64,000 nt of DNA from Margaritifera margaritifera (GCA_029931535.1 JAQPZY010001569.1:3087001-3151000), one strand, 5' to 3'; positions 1-10,959 are shown, numbered from the stretch's first letter. Notes: generated from the sequence alone by a model not told the origin. Numbers and translations: made by a program.

Positions 1-113
1 GCCATTCATCAGAGTCAACATTTTAACAGAACATTTATTGATGAAAATCAAATGGCATTGCATGATATTAAGGATAGTAATTACTAAAAATGTTTTGAAT
101 AAAAAATTATATA
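1..113 (+). repeat. Segment P, copy 1 (truncated by window edge)
   Basis: This non-coding stretch recurs three more times: about 2466-2588, 8600-8728 and, more diverged, 10190-10292. The shared wording is 'gccattcatcagagtcaac' through 'ggatagtaattactaaaaat' and 'aaattatatac'. In the other copies it runs straight into segment Q (beginning 'attatacatgaactacaatg'). Here the two are separated by the MITE at 114-676. It shows no coding signal and is probably part of a locally duplicated unit. Confidence 0.75.
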
Positions 114-676
114 CAGGGGAAACTCGATAAAACGCTCCTTGTTAAAATGCCGATTCGGTTACAATGCCATTGTTGGTATGGTTCCTGAATTTTGTGCATG
201 TATTATTAAAAACACCTGTTTTCATATGTATAACTACCAATAGCAGATGGTTTCTTTTTTTCAATGCATAAGCAAATTGTTTGAATTGTTCTATATGTAG
301 TTTATAGACCCTAGTTGGCGACTTCAAATGAGCCGTTGATCTTTATCGGTGTGTCAAACACATATCAAAGGCCCAGCAATGTAGCAAATTGTCTCAGTTG
401 TTCTACATGTAGTTTCCAGTCCCTAAATATGACACGTCACTTTACCGTCTTCTGGTAGATGGTGATGCAAGCATTCATTACTTAATGCATGGTCTCCAAT
501 AGCACTTCGTTGACTTCAGTTGTGGTGAATTAGTAGGTTTACTTAAGGTAAAATGTCATGTACATTTAATTCATGTATAACATCATATTAACAGGCATTT
601 CATTATAGCGCCATCTGCAATATAACGCCATACATCATGTGGTTCCTGATATGGGTGTTATATCAAGTTTCCCCTG
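114..676. mobile_element. 563-bp TA-flanked MITE (Tc1/mariner/pogo-type ends)
   Basis: The left end reads 'caggggaaactcgataaaac'. The reverse complement of the right end reads 'caggggaaacttgatataac', which matches at 18 of 20 positions. TA lies on both sides (112-113 and 677-678). The sequence at 8716-8735 is an unfilled copy of the same site ('attatatacattatacatg'), so this is an insertion with TA duplication. No credible coding sequence is present, so it is a non-autonomous element. Confidence 0.75.
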
Positions 677-678
677 TA

Positions 679-1080
679 CATTATACATGAACTACAATGG
701 TTCTATGGTAGTTGTTCCTATGTTTCTTAGTTTTCAGAAGACCCATGATGCATAAATTATGAAGTATTTATTACAAATATGGGGAAATTATAGACAAATT
801 ATCCTCTGTCCAGATTTTTTCCATTTCATCATTTCATAGTTTTGTGGGGAAAAAAATTGTATCAGAATGTCATGAACACAAATCACTAAGTTTAGAAGCT
901 TAAAAACAAAACTTTGGCATTTTTTTTTACCTATTCAGCTTGTTTTATGACTAAATCACAGCAAAAATGTGATTCTAATTTTACTTTGAAGCAGAAATTG
1001 ATTATACAATCTGTATTAATTCTTCTTCTGGTGACTCTTCTGGTCTACCATTCAAGACCATTTCTTCCATTTAACTGCGG
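679..1080 (+). repeat. Segment Q, copy 1
   Basis: The wording 'gaactacaatggttctatgg' through 'gcttaaaaacaaaactttgg' and 'ttctggtgactcttctggtc' recurs at 6601-7000, 8731-8960 (truncated) and 10298-10690. No conserved reading frame is shared by the four copies, so it is treated as non-coding duplicated DNA. Confidence 0.7.
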
Positions 1081-1610
1081 AGTGTTGAAACCATCTTTTA
1101 TATTCTATACTGAAACAAGATTTTCATATTAGCTGCTATGGTGGACATATTAGATATAAACTTGGCTCCATTTTCATTTAGGACCAATCAGGCATCATAA
1201 AAAGTCTTTTGGTGGAAACCCCATGTTGATATGACTTTCCTTTTTGGAGAAGCAACAATTACAAGATTTTCAAGATGGATGCCATCATGGCCATATTTAA
1301 TATCAGATTGACACCATTTCTATTTAGTACCAATCAGACATCATATGAAGTCTTTTGGTGAAACCAATGTCAATATGACCAGCCATCTAGGAGAAGTAGT
1401 CTTAACAAGATTTTCAAGACAGCCATTATGGCAGGCACGATTTTCATTTATGACTAACTAGACCTCATATGAAGTTTTTAAGTATAAAAAAAACGCTCTC
1501 TAATATGACTATTCATTCAGGCGAAATAGTGATAACACAGTTTTCAAGCTGGTCACTGTGGCAGGCATATTGTAGGTCTGAATGGCACCATTAGGACCAA
1601 CTAAACAAAT
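1081..1610 (+). repeat. Family X array, about four ~140-bp units
   Basis: Successive units carry the elements 'caccattttcatttaggacc', 'catcatatgaagtcttttgg', 'gataacaagattttcaagat' and 'ggccatattggatatcag' in that order, spaced about 140-145 bp. The same family occurs on the plus strand at 10960-11345 and 26167-28400, and on the minus strand inside the helicase gene (49240-49785). It is non-coding. Confidence 0.7.
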
Positions 1611-2230
1611 TCTGAAAATCTTCATTGCACTCATTTTTCCAACATAAAGGGATCCTGCACTGGTCTTTAATTTCTGACACAATTTGTTTCATTCTTAGTA
1701 ATGCTTGTTCTCAGTGCACAAATTTTAACATGAAGCCACGAGTTTTCTCAAAGAAAAGCGAAACAAAACTCACACTGGATATAATCAATTTCATTTGGCT
1801 TGTATTTTTTTCCTCACTTTATTTGTGGACATCGACACACAAATATTTCTCCCTTGCCAGCTTTTTGAGACCGTAAAAATAATTACATGAGAAATGTACG
1901 ACTAGTTAGAATTGTCGTGTTTAACAAAGGGCTCATTGCCGAGTGGAGGAATTAAAAGCAAAGGATTTCCACTTAAGAATAATTGCTGACGATGCTGAAG
2001 ATAATGAAAAAATTCTCAAGTCTGGTGCGATTGCCCTCATTCTGCCAATTTTTTGGTGATACTTTCCTCCCTCTACTGCAAAGACAGTTTCATTACCTTC
2101 TGCATCTTTTAACTTCATGACATATATAACATAATAATGCTTTGAAATGTTTGCATTGTTATCTCTTACGATACACTCTTCTGGTCTGTGGTCAGCAAAA
2201 CTAAAAATCAGTTCTACCAATACCTCCTGC
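1611..2230 (-). pseudogene. Decayed zinc-finger gene fragment, copy A
   Basis: On the minus strand 1611-1850 translates to a fragment containing IDYIQCEFCFAFL, a stop, then ENSWLHVKICALRT. That is a C..C...H...C finger-like motif with further stops downstream. The part at 1933-2220 reads openly as MVELIFSFADHRPEECIVRD... followed by KLKDAEGNETVFAVEGGKYH and probably is another exon of the same relic. It is homologous to copy B (7581-8400) and copy C (8940-9440). The motif order resembles a family of uncharacterised animal proteins with a C2HC finger followed by a DPLIQ..GE.L-type helical segment. I infer a gene relic, not a working gene. Confidence 0.55.
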
Positions 2231-2591
2231 TATTTACTAACATCTATATAATGCATGCAAATTTAGAGTATTCCATGACCTTTTCATATCAATGACCAAC
2301 ATTATTCATATAAATGTTTCTTATGTGTACATTAAAGTTTTTTATTGGCTTACACAATTGTGAAAAATTTGTTTCATTTGTTTTCTTTTAAATCAATATA
2401 TTCATGTATGAAAGCGAAAGTCAACCATACTGGGATATTCAGCAGATATACAATATTATACATTTTGCAAGCCATTCATCAAAGTCAACATTTTAACATA
2501 ACATTTATTGATAAAAATCAAATGGAACTGCATAACATTAAGGATAGTAATTACTAAAAATGTTATGAATGAAAAAAATTATATACATTAT
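2231..2591 (+). repeat. Spacer and segment P, copy 2
   Basis: 2231-2465 ('tgcatgcaaatttagagtat', 'catatcaatgaccaacatta') recurs at 9450-9550. 2466-2588 is segment P. The segment stops exactly where the 4.0-kb transposon begins and its continuation (segment Q) resumes at 6601. No gene is seen. Confidence 0.65.
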
Positions 2592-3652
2592 CGGCTAAAA
2601 CACGGTATTGGTGCTGATAAAGGAATTTTCATGTTATATGCATGAAATAGAAAAATTAAACAAGATATGAACCAATTTTAAAGATTGGTAAGCCTGGCAT
2701 ATACCTCTCTTACTTTCCTGAAAATTTCAAGAGGTTAGTGTAACCCATTGTTGAGATATGCATGGAAACAAGCTCTAAAAATGGCCATTTTTGAGCGTTA
2801 TGTAGTCTCACTCGAAAAAAGCTTGAATATAAAATAGAGAATTCTCTAAATATCATACTGAAATTATGCATTTATTGGTCTGGTTTTATGCGGAATTCTA
2901 TCCTGCAAATATTGCTTCTTGAATTAAAGAAATCGGTAAAATATTATGGATTTTATAAGCAAAATACCGTCAGTAGAAGTTTTGTTTCAACACTGAAATT
3001 CAAACACTAATCTGTTGTTATATGCCAACATTTTGTACAAAATAACATTCATTATAACTTTTATTGACATCTAGAACTCGACTTTATATTATAATAAGTA
3101 GTAAAACCATTTAAATCACATGGCTAGCCAAGATATTCGATTGAGAGCTTGTTCTTTGTCAAACTTTCCAGTTCTAAATTTTGTAGTGTCTGTAACCTTT
3201 ACAAGTTTATATGGCAATAATTTTGTTGTTTCATTATGGAAAAGTATAAATCCTACAAAGGCTCATGTGTATCCATGTGATGTCCAAGTTGGCCAAAATT
3301 GGTGGTGCTGTATTGTACCATTAAAAAACAGCAACTCAATAAAAAAAGTTACAGACACTACACAAACAGGTATAAAAATGAAAGATAAAAGTATTGTTCT
3401 ACTTGTCATTAAAACATTGTTTTTCTCAATAGAAAGTTCCATCTTATGTGATGTAATGTTGCATCATCTATTTACCTCTGCAGCCAAGAGCAAAAAAGTG
3501 ATGCAATAACTCTCTTGATTGAATATTGCATCATTCTTGCAGCACTGTCTGTTTGAGTAATTTACTACAAGACAATGTAACCTGAATTTCTTATCCTAGA
3601 AGAAGCTGCCTAATTACTTTTTCTGTTCTTTACCATGGTACATCCCTAAGAC

Positions 3653-5668
3653 ATGGGAAGACGACAAAAGCAAACCTCTGGGAACAACTCTGGTAAGTTT
3701 GTATTGAATGGTAAACCACACTCTTAAATTGTAGTGTCTGTAACCAATATCCCCTTTTTATACTGTCTATGACTTTATCCCTGTTTTTTTTTAAAAAAAT
3801 AAAGCCAAATTATGTTTCCTATTACAGTATTGATGTGTAAGGCTAAATTTTGACATATTGTCTGTCTGCAATTTGTAATATTTTGGTATATTTATAGTTT
3901 CTTTCATCTAGATTTCTGATAACAGGCAACATTTTCAGTGATTTCTTACAATATGCAATTGAAACTGAGTATTTTTGCATTCCATATCATTAGACTAGTA
4001 AATTCAAACAGAAATATTATGAGAATTCAGTGAGCTCAGACTTAGTATTGGATACATTGCTGATATTGTCAAATGGTTACAGACACTACTAGACATGTGA
4101 ATTGACCCGACTGTTGTTTACATTATTAAGGAAAGTGTGCCATCATTGTAAATGCTAGAACATTGAATAATCATCAGGTTTTATGCTATTTCTTTTTCAA
4201 TCAGATACTTTTCTTTAAGAATCTACAGGTTATTCCAGTTTGCTTATGTATGAAAGCATATTGCGTACTCATTACAAGTATATTTTGTAAAGTCTAAATT
4301 TCATCCGTATACATAGAGGAACAAAAATGAGAATGAAGTTGTTTGCTTTTAGGAAGCAAAGATAAGCCAGAAGAAGATGAACAGAAGATTAAAGCTAGAA
4401 GGGAGAAGACGAGGCTAAAGGTACAAGCCTGGAGAAAAAAACAGAGGGAAAATAAGGCGAAACATGAGGAGCTAAAAAGGGTTGATAGAGAAAGAAGAGA
4501 AAAAGAATTCAAGATAAAGCATGCCATTATTGGCATCAGTGAAGAAACCAAACATGATGCAGACTTAGCTATCACTTTTGAGAACAAAGCTATAGAAATT
4601 CTGAAGAAGAAAGGTGTGAAAGTAGAGGAGATCCATGAGTGGACAGATGGCTGTGCTGCCCAGTATAAGGGGAAGAAAGCCTTTGCTGACATAAGTCTGA
4701 GGAAAAAGCCATCTGTAACACGAAATTATTTCGAAACATCACATGGAAAGAGTGTTTGCGATGGTCTCGGTGCGACAGTCAAGAATGCTTGCTACAGAGC
4801 TGTAATCAGCAATAGAAAGGTGATAGGTTGTGCAGAAGATGTATATCATTTCTGTACAGAGAAACTGAAAATGGAAAATACAGATAATGAAGCTAAAACA
4901 GTTTCGAGAAGGAAGTTCATCCTTGTTAAAGATGTTGAGAGAAATAGAGAAGAAACTGATGTGCAAACACTGCAAGGTACAAGAAAATTACATGCTGTAA
5001 AGTCAGGAAGCAATGATTATGAACTGAGCATAAGAAATCTGAGCTGTTATTGTGAGCAATGCATGAAGGTTGACGGGAGATGCAACTTCAGCGAAAATGT
5101 TAATGCCTGGGAAATGAGAAAGTTAGTACTCAATAAAGATAATTTAAGTCAGAAAGGAAAACAACTTAAAGACAAGAATCCATCAACAATAGAAAATAAT
5201 GACAAGAAAAGAAAACAAGGAAGTAACCAGAAAGATCATAACTCAGCAACAAGCGAAAAGCCTAATAAGAAACGGAAGTCAACAGAAAGACAAAACATTG
5301 TGACAAAGAAGATCAAAGTTGACAAAAAAGCACCAACCAACACAGAGAAACCAATAGAGAAATACCACCCTGGAGAATTTGTTGCTGTAGGACTTAAGCC
5401 AAAGAAGGGACCTCTAGATGTATACTTAGCAGAAGTAATAGACATTCTTCATAACAAAGTTAGACTTAAATACATGAGAAAGTCTGGCAACATGTATGTT
5501 TGGCCTGAAAAAGATGATTATTCACAAGAGGCTCTAGATGCTATCTTGTACAGGGTAAAAGCTCCACAAATAGTCAATGAAAGGGGTCATTTCAAGTTTA
5601 ATGCAGCTGAATTGTCTAAGCTCAAGTCAAATCTGGAAAAAAATCATAAGCACTTCTATTTGAAATGA
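3653..5668 (+). CDS. Transposase-like protein, 451 aa, two exons (DDE-like core, C-terminal SH3/Tudor-like domain)
   Basis: The model is exon 1 3653-3692 (MGRRQKQTSGNNS) with donor gtaagt, intron 3693-4352 ending tgcttttag, and exon 2 4353-5668. The junction codon GGA keeps the frame, giving 451 aa. Residues ~17-60 are very basic and helical (ARREKTRLKVQAWRKKQREN). Residues ~65-150 carry KHDADLAITFENKAIE, HEWTDGCAAQYKG (Asp of a probable RNase H-fold strand) and FETSHGKSVCDGLGATVKN. A Cys cluster follows (CYCEQCMKVDGRC), then a Lys-rich linker, then a compact C-terminal domain (GEFVAVGLKPKKGPLDVYLA ... VRLKYMRKSGNMYVWPEKDD). These motifs match a large family of uncharacterised cnidarian and molluscan proteins with TSHGKG.CDG.G..VK signatures, by recall. 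The upstream strand with the first catalytic Asp seems absent, so activity is uncertain. An unspliced reading from 4343 would need a TTG start, so the spliced start is preferred. Confidence 0.7.
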
Positions 5669-6344
5669 CAATATAAAGTCAAGGTTTAATGTGTAGTGTC
5701 TGTAACCTTAAGATCAATCACATATGGGTCTGTGTTTGAGTCAGCACCTTGGGTTGAACAATACTTTAGTGACTATGATTTATTGAACATTCATTATACT
5801 TCAATATTTTACTCTTACAAACACTATTTAGTATTAAACTTTCAAGTGCTATTTACCAGTTCATAATTTTAACACAAGTATTGGACATATACCTGTTACA
5901 ATGTGGTTTTATCATTTTATTAACTAATCAACATTCATTTAATGAATAATTCTAGTCAATGTGTTCATGTTGAATTATTTTTGAAGTGAATTTTATGGAG
6001 ATATGTATGGTTCTGCAGCTGTATTGAAATGCTATAGTTTTGTAGTGTCTGTAACCAATTTTATGGACAATGTACTTCTGACTCTTATGGAAGTTTGCAA
6101 TACTTTTGGCCAGTATTAATGATTTTGTTTGTTTAAATATTCTTCTTGGTGTTAGATAAATGCCTAAATAAGATTATTCTATGTCTTTTATGTTTGTTAT
6201 GCAAAAGTTTCATGGTTAGGTTTTTTTTCTTAGTGATACCTTTGTCATAGATGTTTTGATTTTGTTATTAAGTTGTTTACCACTTCCAGTTATGTTGTTT
6301 ACTTTAAATGTTGATATCCTGTTACTGATGTTACTGTGAAAAAA

Positions 6345-6350
6345 AATAAA
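6345..6350 (+). promoter_or_regulatory. Poly(A) signal AATAAA of the transposon gene
   Basis: AATAAA sits about 680 bases after the stop codon at 5668 and 250 bases before the right terminal repeat, inside the element. It is the best candidate 3' end for the transposase-like transcript. It is a plain hexamer and could be chance in AT-rich DNA. Confidence 0.4.
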
Positions 6351-6600
6351 GTTTTAAAGTTTTCATGCTGTTTTTCTTGCATGTTATACACCAAGTGTAG
6401 TGTCTGTAACTGTTGTTATACCAATGAATTGAAATAATGGTTAAACAAAATCGCATGCATGTTCAAGCTAAATCTAACTTGATCTGACTAGGGGACACCC
6501 TAGGGTATATAATGAGCTTCATTGAAATGTTCTATCAAACATTTCAATTTTTTAAGTGAGTGAGACTACTCTCAGCACCAATACCGTGTTTTAGCCGTAT

Positions 6601-7320
6601 ACATGAACTACAATGGTTCTATGGTAGATGTTTCAATGTTTCTTAGTTATCACAATACCTATGCTGCATACATTATTAAGGATTTATTAACAATATGGGG
6701 AAATTGTAAACGAAGTCCAGATTTTTCTCATTTCATCATTTGCATAGTTATGCAGGGGAAAAAATCAGGTCGGAATGTCGTAAACACAAATCATTGCAAG
6801 TTTAGAAGCTTAAAAACAAAACTCTGGCAATTTATTTGACCTATTCAGCTTGTTTTATTAAGGAAAGCACTAAACCACAGTGAAAATGCAATTCTAAATT
6901 TACTTTGAAGCAGAAATTTTGACTATACATTCTGTATTTATTCTTCTGATGACTCTTTTTGTCTACCACTTGTCAGAAACTATAAGTAGCCACATGAGCC
7001 AAAGTGTGTCATGGATTATCTGAAGTCATATTTCAATGTTTGATGCAGGACGACAAGCTCATTTGAATACATTCTAATATGGCATAGATGTACAGTTACC
7101 AAAAAATTATTGCAAAAAAAGAATGGCCTGAAGAACAAGTACGAAATGAATAAATTAGATTTATGCTCGAGTGCAATCATCTCTTTAGGAAAAGTAGTGA
7201 CGACACTACCACCATGTTGGATGTCCAACTGGCATGATTATCAATGAGGACCAACTAAATACCCCCCCCCCACCCCCAAGAAGGACTTCATTCAACTTTT
7301 CAGCCTATAATTCCTCCACT
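6601..7320 (+). repeat. Segment Q, copy 2, and spacer
   Basis: It continues the duplicated unit after the transposon ('acatgaactacaatggttct', 'gcttaaaaacaaaactctgg'). 7010-7260 ('ggattatctgaagtcatatt', 'ggcatagatgtacagttacc') recurs at 10738-10985. A C-rich simple stretch lies at 7261-7277. Short open frames here are not conserved between copies. Confidence 0.65.
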
Positions 7321-7580
7321 TGAGCATTACAGATTTTGTTAAACAGGACAATTCTAATAAACATTTTGTTTCATGACTATTCTCTGCTCATAAGCAGGTT
7401 TCTTGATTTTCATTCCTTTTGCATTTGTTCTTCAACAAAAGCTTTTAGCTTCGCAAGATTGCAAGTTGATGGAATTTCCACCTTTTTGTTAATGTACCTT
7501 AATTTGGGTAGACGATTTGCTACAGCGGAAACTTTGTAAGAATTCAAAGGCTGTGGATGTAACTTATTGCTATTCAATTT

Positions 7581-8400
7581 CTACTGTAGTCTGGCAACAG
7601 ACCTGACCTTTGTTATAATGCTGTCTTTGTCTTTCCTTCGCTGCTCCTCTTCTGTTCCCAATTTGTCTAATAAAGTTTTTCCAAGTTCTTGAATCAATAT
7701 GTCATCATCAACTACTTTTTTTAATGCAGGATTTTGTACAGTTTCCTTCATATGGAAAACCAAATTCTGAAAATCTTCATCACAGTCTTGTTTTATAACA
7801 CAAAGGGGCCCTGCATTTCCATTGACCACACACACACAATTGTTTTCATTATAAGTAATGCCTGTTCTCAGTTCACAACTTTTAACATGAAGCCACAAAT
7901 CTTCTCGAACAAAGGACAAACAAAATTCACTTGGAATAAAATCAATAATAATTTTGTTGGGTTCTTTCACTTTTGAGTGGACATCTACACACAACTATTT
8001 CTCCCTTGCCAGCTTTGCAAGACCCATTAAAATAATTACACAAGAAATGGAAGACTAGTTAGAATTGTCATGTTTAATAAAAGATGCATTGCTAAGTGGA
8101 GGAATTAAAGGCAAAGGATTTCCACTAAAGAATAACTTGTGATGATACTGAAGACAATTTAGCTATTCTCGAAATCTTTTAGGAGTGCCATAATTTCTGC
8201 AACTTCTACAGTGCAACTTTGCACCCTCTACGTTTTAAAGGCAGTTTCATTATCTTCAGTGCCTTCTCAACACTGACATGTACAGCAATGCCTTGAAATT
8301 TCTCCATGGTATCTTTTACAACAGAAAAAGCATTAGCATAAGCTCTTTTGGTGTATTACTAGTAGAACTAAAATGCAGTTAGACCAATGCTTCCTGCTTA
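7581..8400 (-). pseudogene. Zinc-finger gene fragment, copy B (longest open part 7581-7994)
   Basis: 7581-7994 on the minus strand is open for 137 codons. It starts with a degenerate finger (FIPSEFCLSFVREDLWLHVK SC, first Cys replaced by Ser compared with copy A). It continues with CDEDFQNLVFHMKETVQNPA and a helical stretch DDDILIQELGKTLLDKLGTE ... IITKVRSVARLQ. That order, finger then a D.LIQ.G..L..K.G segment then RS.ARL, is what I recall from an uncharacterised molluscan and fish protein family. The upstream piece 8080-8390 is homologous to 1933-2220 but broken. It may be an old exon of a paralogue of the gene ending at 11683. No start or clear splice sites tie it to a complete gene. Confidence 0.5.
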
Positions 8401-8960
8401 AAATGTATCCTCATACTTATTGATAATGTGACATTAACAAAACAACTCTATAATATTTACAACGGGGATGTGCTAAATACACATTTTTCTTTGACATTTA
8501 TATTCAAAAGAAGACAACAAAAATAAGGTGACATCACTTTGTAAAGATCATATTCTTGAAGTTCAACCATACTGGGATATTCAGCAGATATACAACATTA
8601 TACATTTTGTAAGCCATTCAACAAAGTCAACATTTTAACATAAAATGTATCGATGGAAATCAAACTGCATGCATGACATTAAAGATAATATTTACTAAAA
8701 ATGGTATGGATAAAGAAATTATATACATTATACATGAGCTAAAATGGTTCTATGGTAAATGTTTCAATGTTTCTTAGTTATCAGAAGACCCATGCTGCAT
8801 AAATTACAAAGTTTTTTTTAACAATATGGGGAAATTATAGATGAAGTATAATCATTTTAGATTTTTCCAATTTCATCATTTGCATACTTATGCAGGGGAA
8901 AAATATCGGGTCACTATGTCATGAACACAAATAATTGCAAGTTTATAAGCTTAAAAAGAA
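8400..8960 (+). repeat. Spacer, segment P copy 3 and truncated segment Q copy 3
   Basis: P (8600-8728) joins Q (8729-8955) directly through 'attatatacattatacatg', the unoccupied form of the sites hit at 114 and 2592. Q breaks off at about 8955, where it is fused to gene-fragment copy C, so this copy has an internal deletion compared with the 1-kb Q-X-fragment layout of copy 1. Confidence 0.65.
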
Positions 8961-9440
8961 ACAAAGCTCACATAGGATATAATCAATTGCATTGGCTACA
9001 TTTTTTTCTCTTCTTGTGTATGTCTGCACACAAATATTTATACCTTGCCAGCTTTGATAAACCCATCAAAATAATTACACGAGAAATAGATGGGTAGTTA
9101 GAATTGTCATGTTTAACAAAAGATGCATTGCTGAGTGGAAGAATTAAAGGCAAAGACTTCCACTAGAGAATAACCGGTGATGATGCTGAAAACAATGAAA
9201 ACATTCTTAAGTCTCCTGGTAATGCCCTCATTCTGCAACTTTTTCAGTGCTACTTTGCACCCTCTACTTTTCAAAGGCAGTTTCATTATATTCTGCTCCT
9301 TCTCAATGCCGAGATTTAAAGCAAGATAATGCTTTGTAATTTCTCCATTGTATCTTTAACAGAAGAAGCCTTAGCATAGGCTCTTCTGGTGTGTAACTAG
9401 TAGAACTAAAAATCAGTTAAACCAATGCCTCCTGTTATTT
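8940..9440 (-). pseudogene. Zinc-finger gene fragment, copy C (truncated)
   Basis: On the minus strand 8955-9000 reads IDYILCELCFFF, the start of the finger motif seen in copies A and B, and is then cut by the fusion to segment Q. 9105-9440 parallels 1910-2230 and 8060-8400 ('gcattgctgagtggaagaat', 'cattctgcaactttttcagt'). Frames are broken. It is a relic. Confidence 0.5.
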
Positions 9441-10129
9441 TTCAACATCTGTATATCCATACATAATGCATGCAAATTTATACTATTTCATGATCTTGAC
9501 ATATCAATGATAAACATTATTCATATACAAGTGTCTTGTGTGTACATCAGAGGATTTTACTGGCTGAGGGCTTTTCCAGCAAAACATTCTGGAGAGAGGG
9601 AAGACACTTTTATTATGTAGTCACCCAAAGATGCAGTTTAGAATTATGTACAATTTTCATATGAACTCTAAGTAATTCGAATACCCTGGCATGTATTTTT
9701 AAGAAACTGCATTCCCTGGGTACCATGTATGTTTATATGGTACAGCCATAACCCAACTGTAAAATATTTTTTTCCTTCACATCAATGCATACGCATGCAT
9801 GAAAGTGAATGAACATGCAGGCCAAAAAATGATTACTCTCGAAGTATAGTCATTTAGATATGCATCATGTAATTAAATTTTAAAGGAACCGTTTTCAAGA
9901 AACTTGTTAAGTTATATGAGCAAACAAAGATAAATTCTGACAGATAACAATGATAGAACTACTCTGTGAGTAGGCCAGCTTGAAAATGTATCCCATCTTA
10001 TATTTGTTGATTTTGTGGCATTAACACAACAGTTCAATATTTACAACCGGGATGTACTGAATACACTTTCTTGTGAAACATTTATATCCAAAAGAATTAA
10101 GAAAAAAAAAGGTGATATTGCTTTGTCAA
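9441..10129. other. No gene seen; partly duplicated spacer
   Basis: 9450-9550 matches 2240-2340. The remaining sequence (9560-10129) is unique to my eye, apart from 9985-10070, which resembles 8395-8475 ('aatgtatcctcatacttat', 'acaacggggatgtgctaaat'). No exon-like frame or RNA gene was recognised. Confidence 0.5.
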
Positions 10130-10760
10130 GGTCATAAACTCAAGTTCACCCATACTTGGATATTCAGCAGACATACAAATTTTTTTACATTTTGTAAGCC
10201 ATTTACATATAAATTTAAAATTGAAAAACCAATGGCATTGCAGAAATCAAGGATAGTATTTATTAAAAATGTTATGAATAAAGAAATTGTATGTATTATA
10301 CTTGAGCTACAATGGTTCTATGGTAGATATTTCAATGTTTCTTAGTTATCAGAAGACCCACATTGCAAAATTATCAATTATTATTAACAATATTGGGAAA
10401 TTGTAGACAAAGTATCCTCTGTCCAGACTTTTCTGATTTCATCGTTTGCATAGTTATGTGGGGAAACAATTCGGGTCAGAATGTCATGAACAGAAATCAT
10501 TGGAAGTTTAGAGGCTTAAAAACAAAACTATGGCAATTTATTTGACCCATTCAGCTGGTTTTATGAAGCAAATCACTAAATCACAGCAAAAATGCAATTC
10601 TTATTTTACTATGAAGTGGAAATTTTGACTACACATTCTGTATTCATTCTTCTTCTGGCGACTCTTTTTGTCTACCACTTGGTAGCAACTATGCATGCAC
10701 CCCATGTTCAAAGTTGCCACATAAGCCAAGGTGTATCATGGATTATCTGAAGATCTATTT
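10130..10760 (+). repeat. Segments P and Q, copy 4
   Basis: It has diverged copies of P (10130-10292) and Q (10298-10760), with several indels. The target sequence between them has drifted ('gtatgtattatacttgagct') and carries no insertion. Confidence 0.6.
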
Positions 10761-10959
10761 CAATAACCTTCAATGCAGCTTGACTAGCATGTTTGGATAC
10801 ATTCTAACATGGCATACATGTACAGTTACAAACACATTATACCGAAAATGAATGGTGTGAAGAATAATACAATGAATAGGTAAGATTTATGTCTTGGAGT
10901 ACAATAATCTTGTTATGAAAAGTAGTGATGACATGATTTCCAAGATTGCCACAATGTTC

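Larger units (their letters stand above)
3183..6410. repeat. Seven copies of a 14-bp motif (GTAGTGTCTGTAAC) inside the 4.0-kb transposon
   Basis: Exact 14-mers occur on the plus strand at 3183, 3731, 5693, 6042 and 6397, and on the minus strand at 3348-3361 and 4076-4089. Five of the seven extend to a 15th base C (GTAACC). Four copies lie upstream of or within the intron and three lie downstream of the stop codon; none is in the exons. I saw none outside the element. The arrangement resembles subterminal binding-site arrays of large cut-and-paste transposons; a role as transposase-binding sites is inference. Confidence 0.85.
2592..6597 (+). mobile_element. 4,006-bp cut-and-paste transposon with 26-bp TIRs and TAT target duplication
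   Basis: The first 26 bases (starting 'cggctaaaacacggtattgg') recur perfectly as the reverse complement at 6572-6597. TAT flanks both ends (2589-2591 and 6598-6600). Removing the element and one TAT gives 'atatacattatacatgaac', which is the uninterrupted sequence at 8720-8738, so the borders and the 3-bp duplication are supported inside this window. It contains a two-exon transposase-like gene (3653-5668), a poly(A) signal at 6345-6350, and seven copies of a 14-bp motif outside the exons. A second 11-bp block ('tagtctcactc') just inside the right TIR recurs displaced at 2806-2816. A TAT duplication plus a CGGCT terminus does not let me assign a superfamily. It looks young: perfect TIRs and an open frame. 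Confidence 0.9.

Noticed and set aside
3120..3509. 129-codon open frame upstream of the transposase-like gene (+ strand)
   Set aside because: It runs through two copies of the 14-bp motif, has no domain-like pattern, and is not needed for the two-exon model. I treat it as 5' sequence of the transposon.
4294..4975. Minus-strand open frames of 132 and 78 codons
   Set aside because: They are antisense shadows of the 451-aa gene, rich in Ser/Phe as expected from the reverse of Lys/Glu codons.
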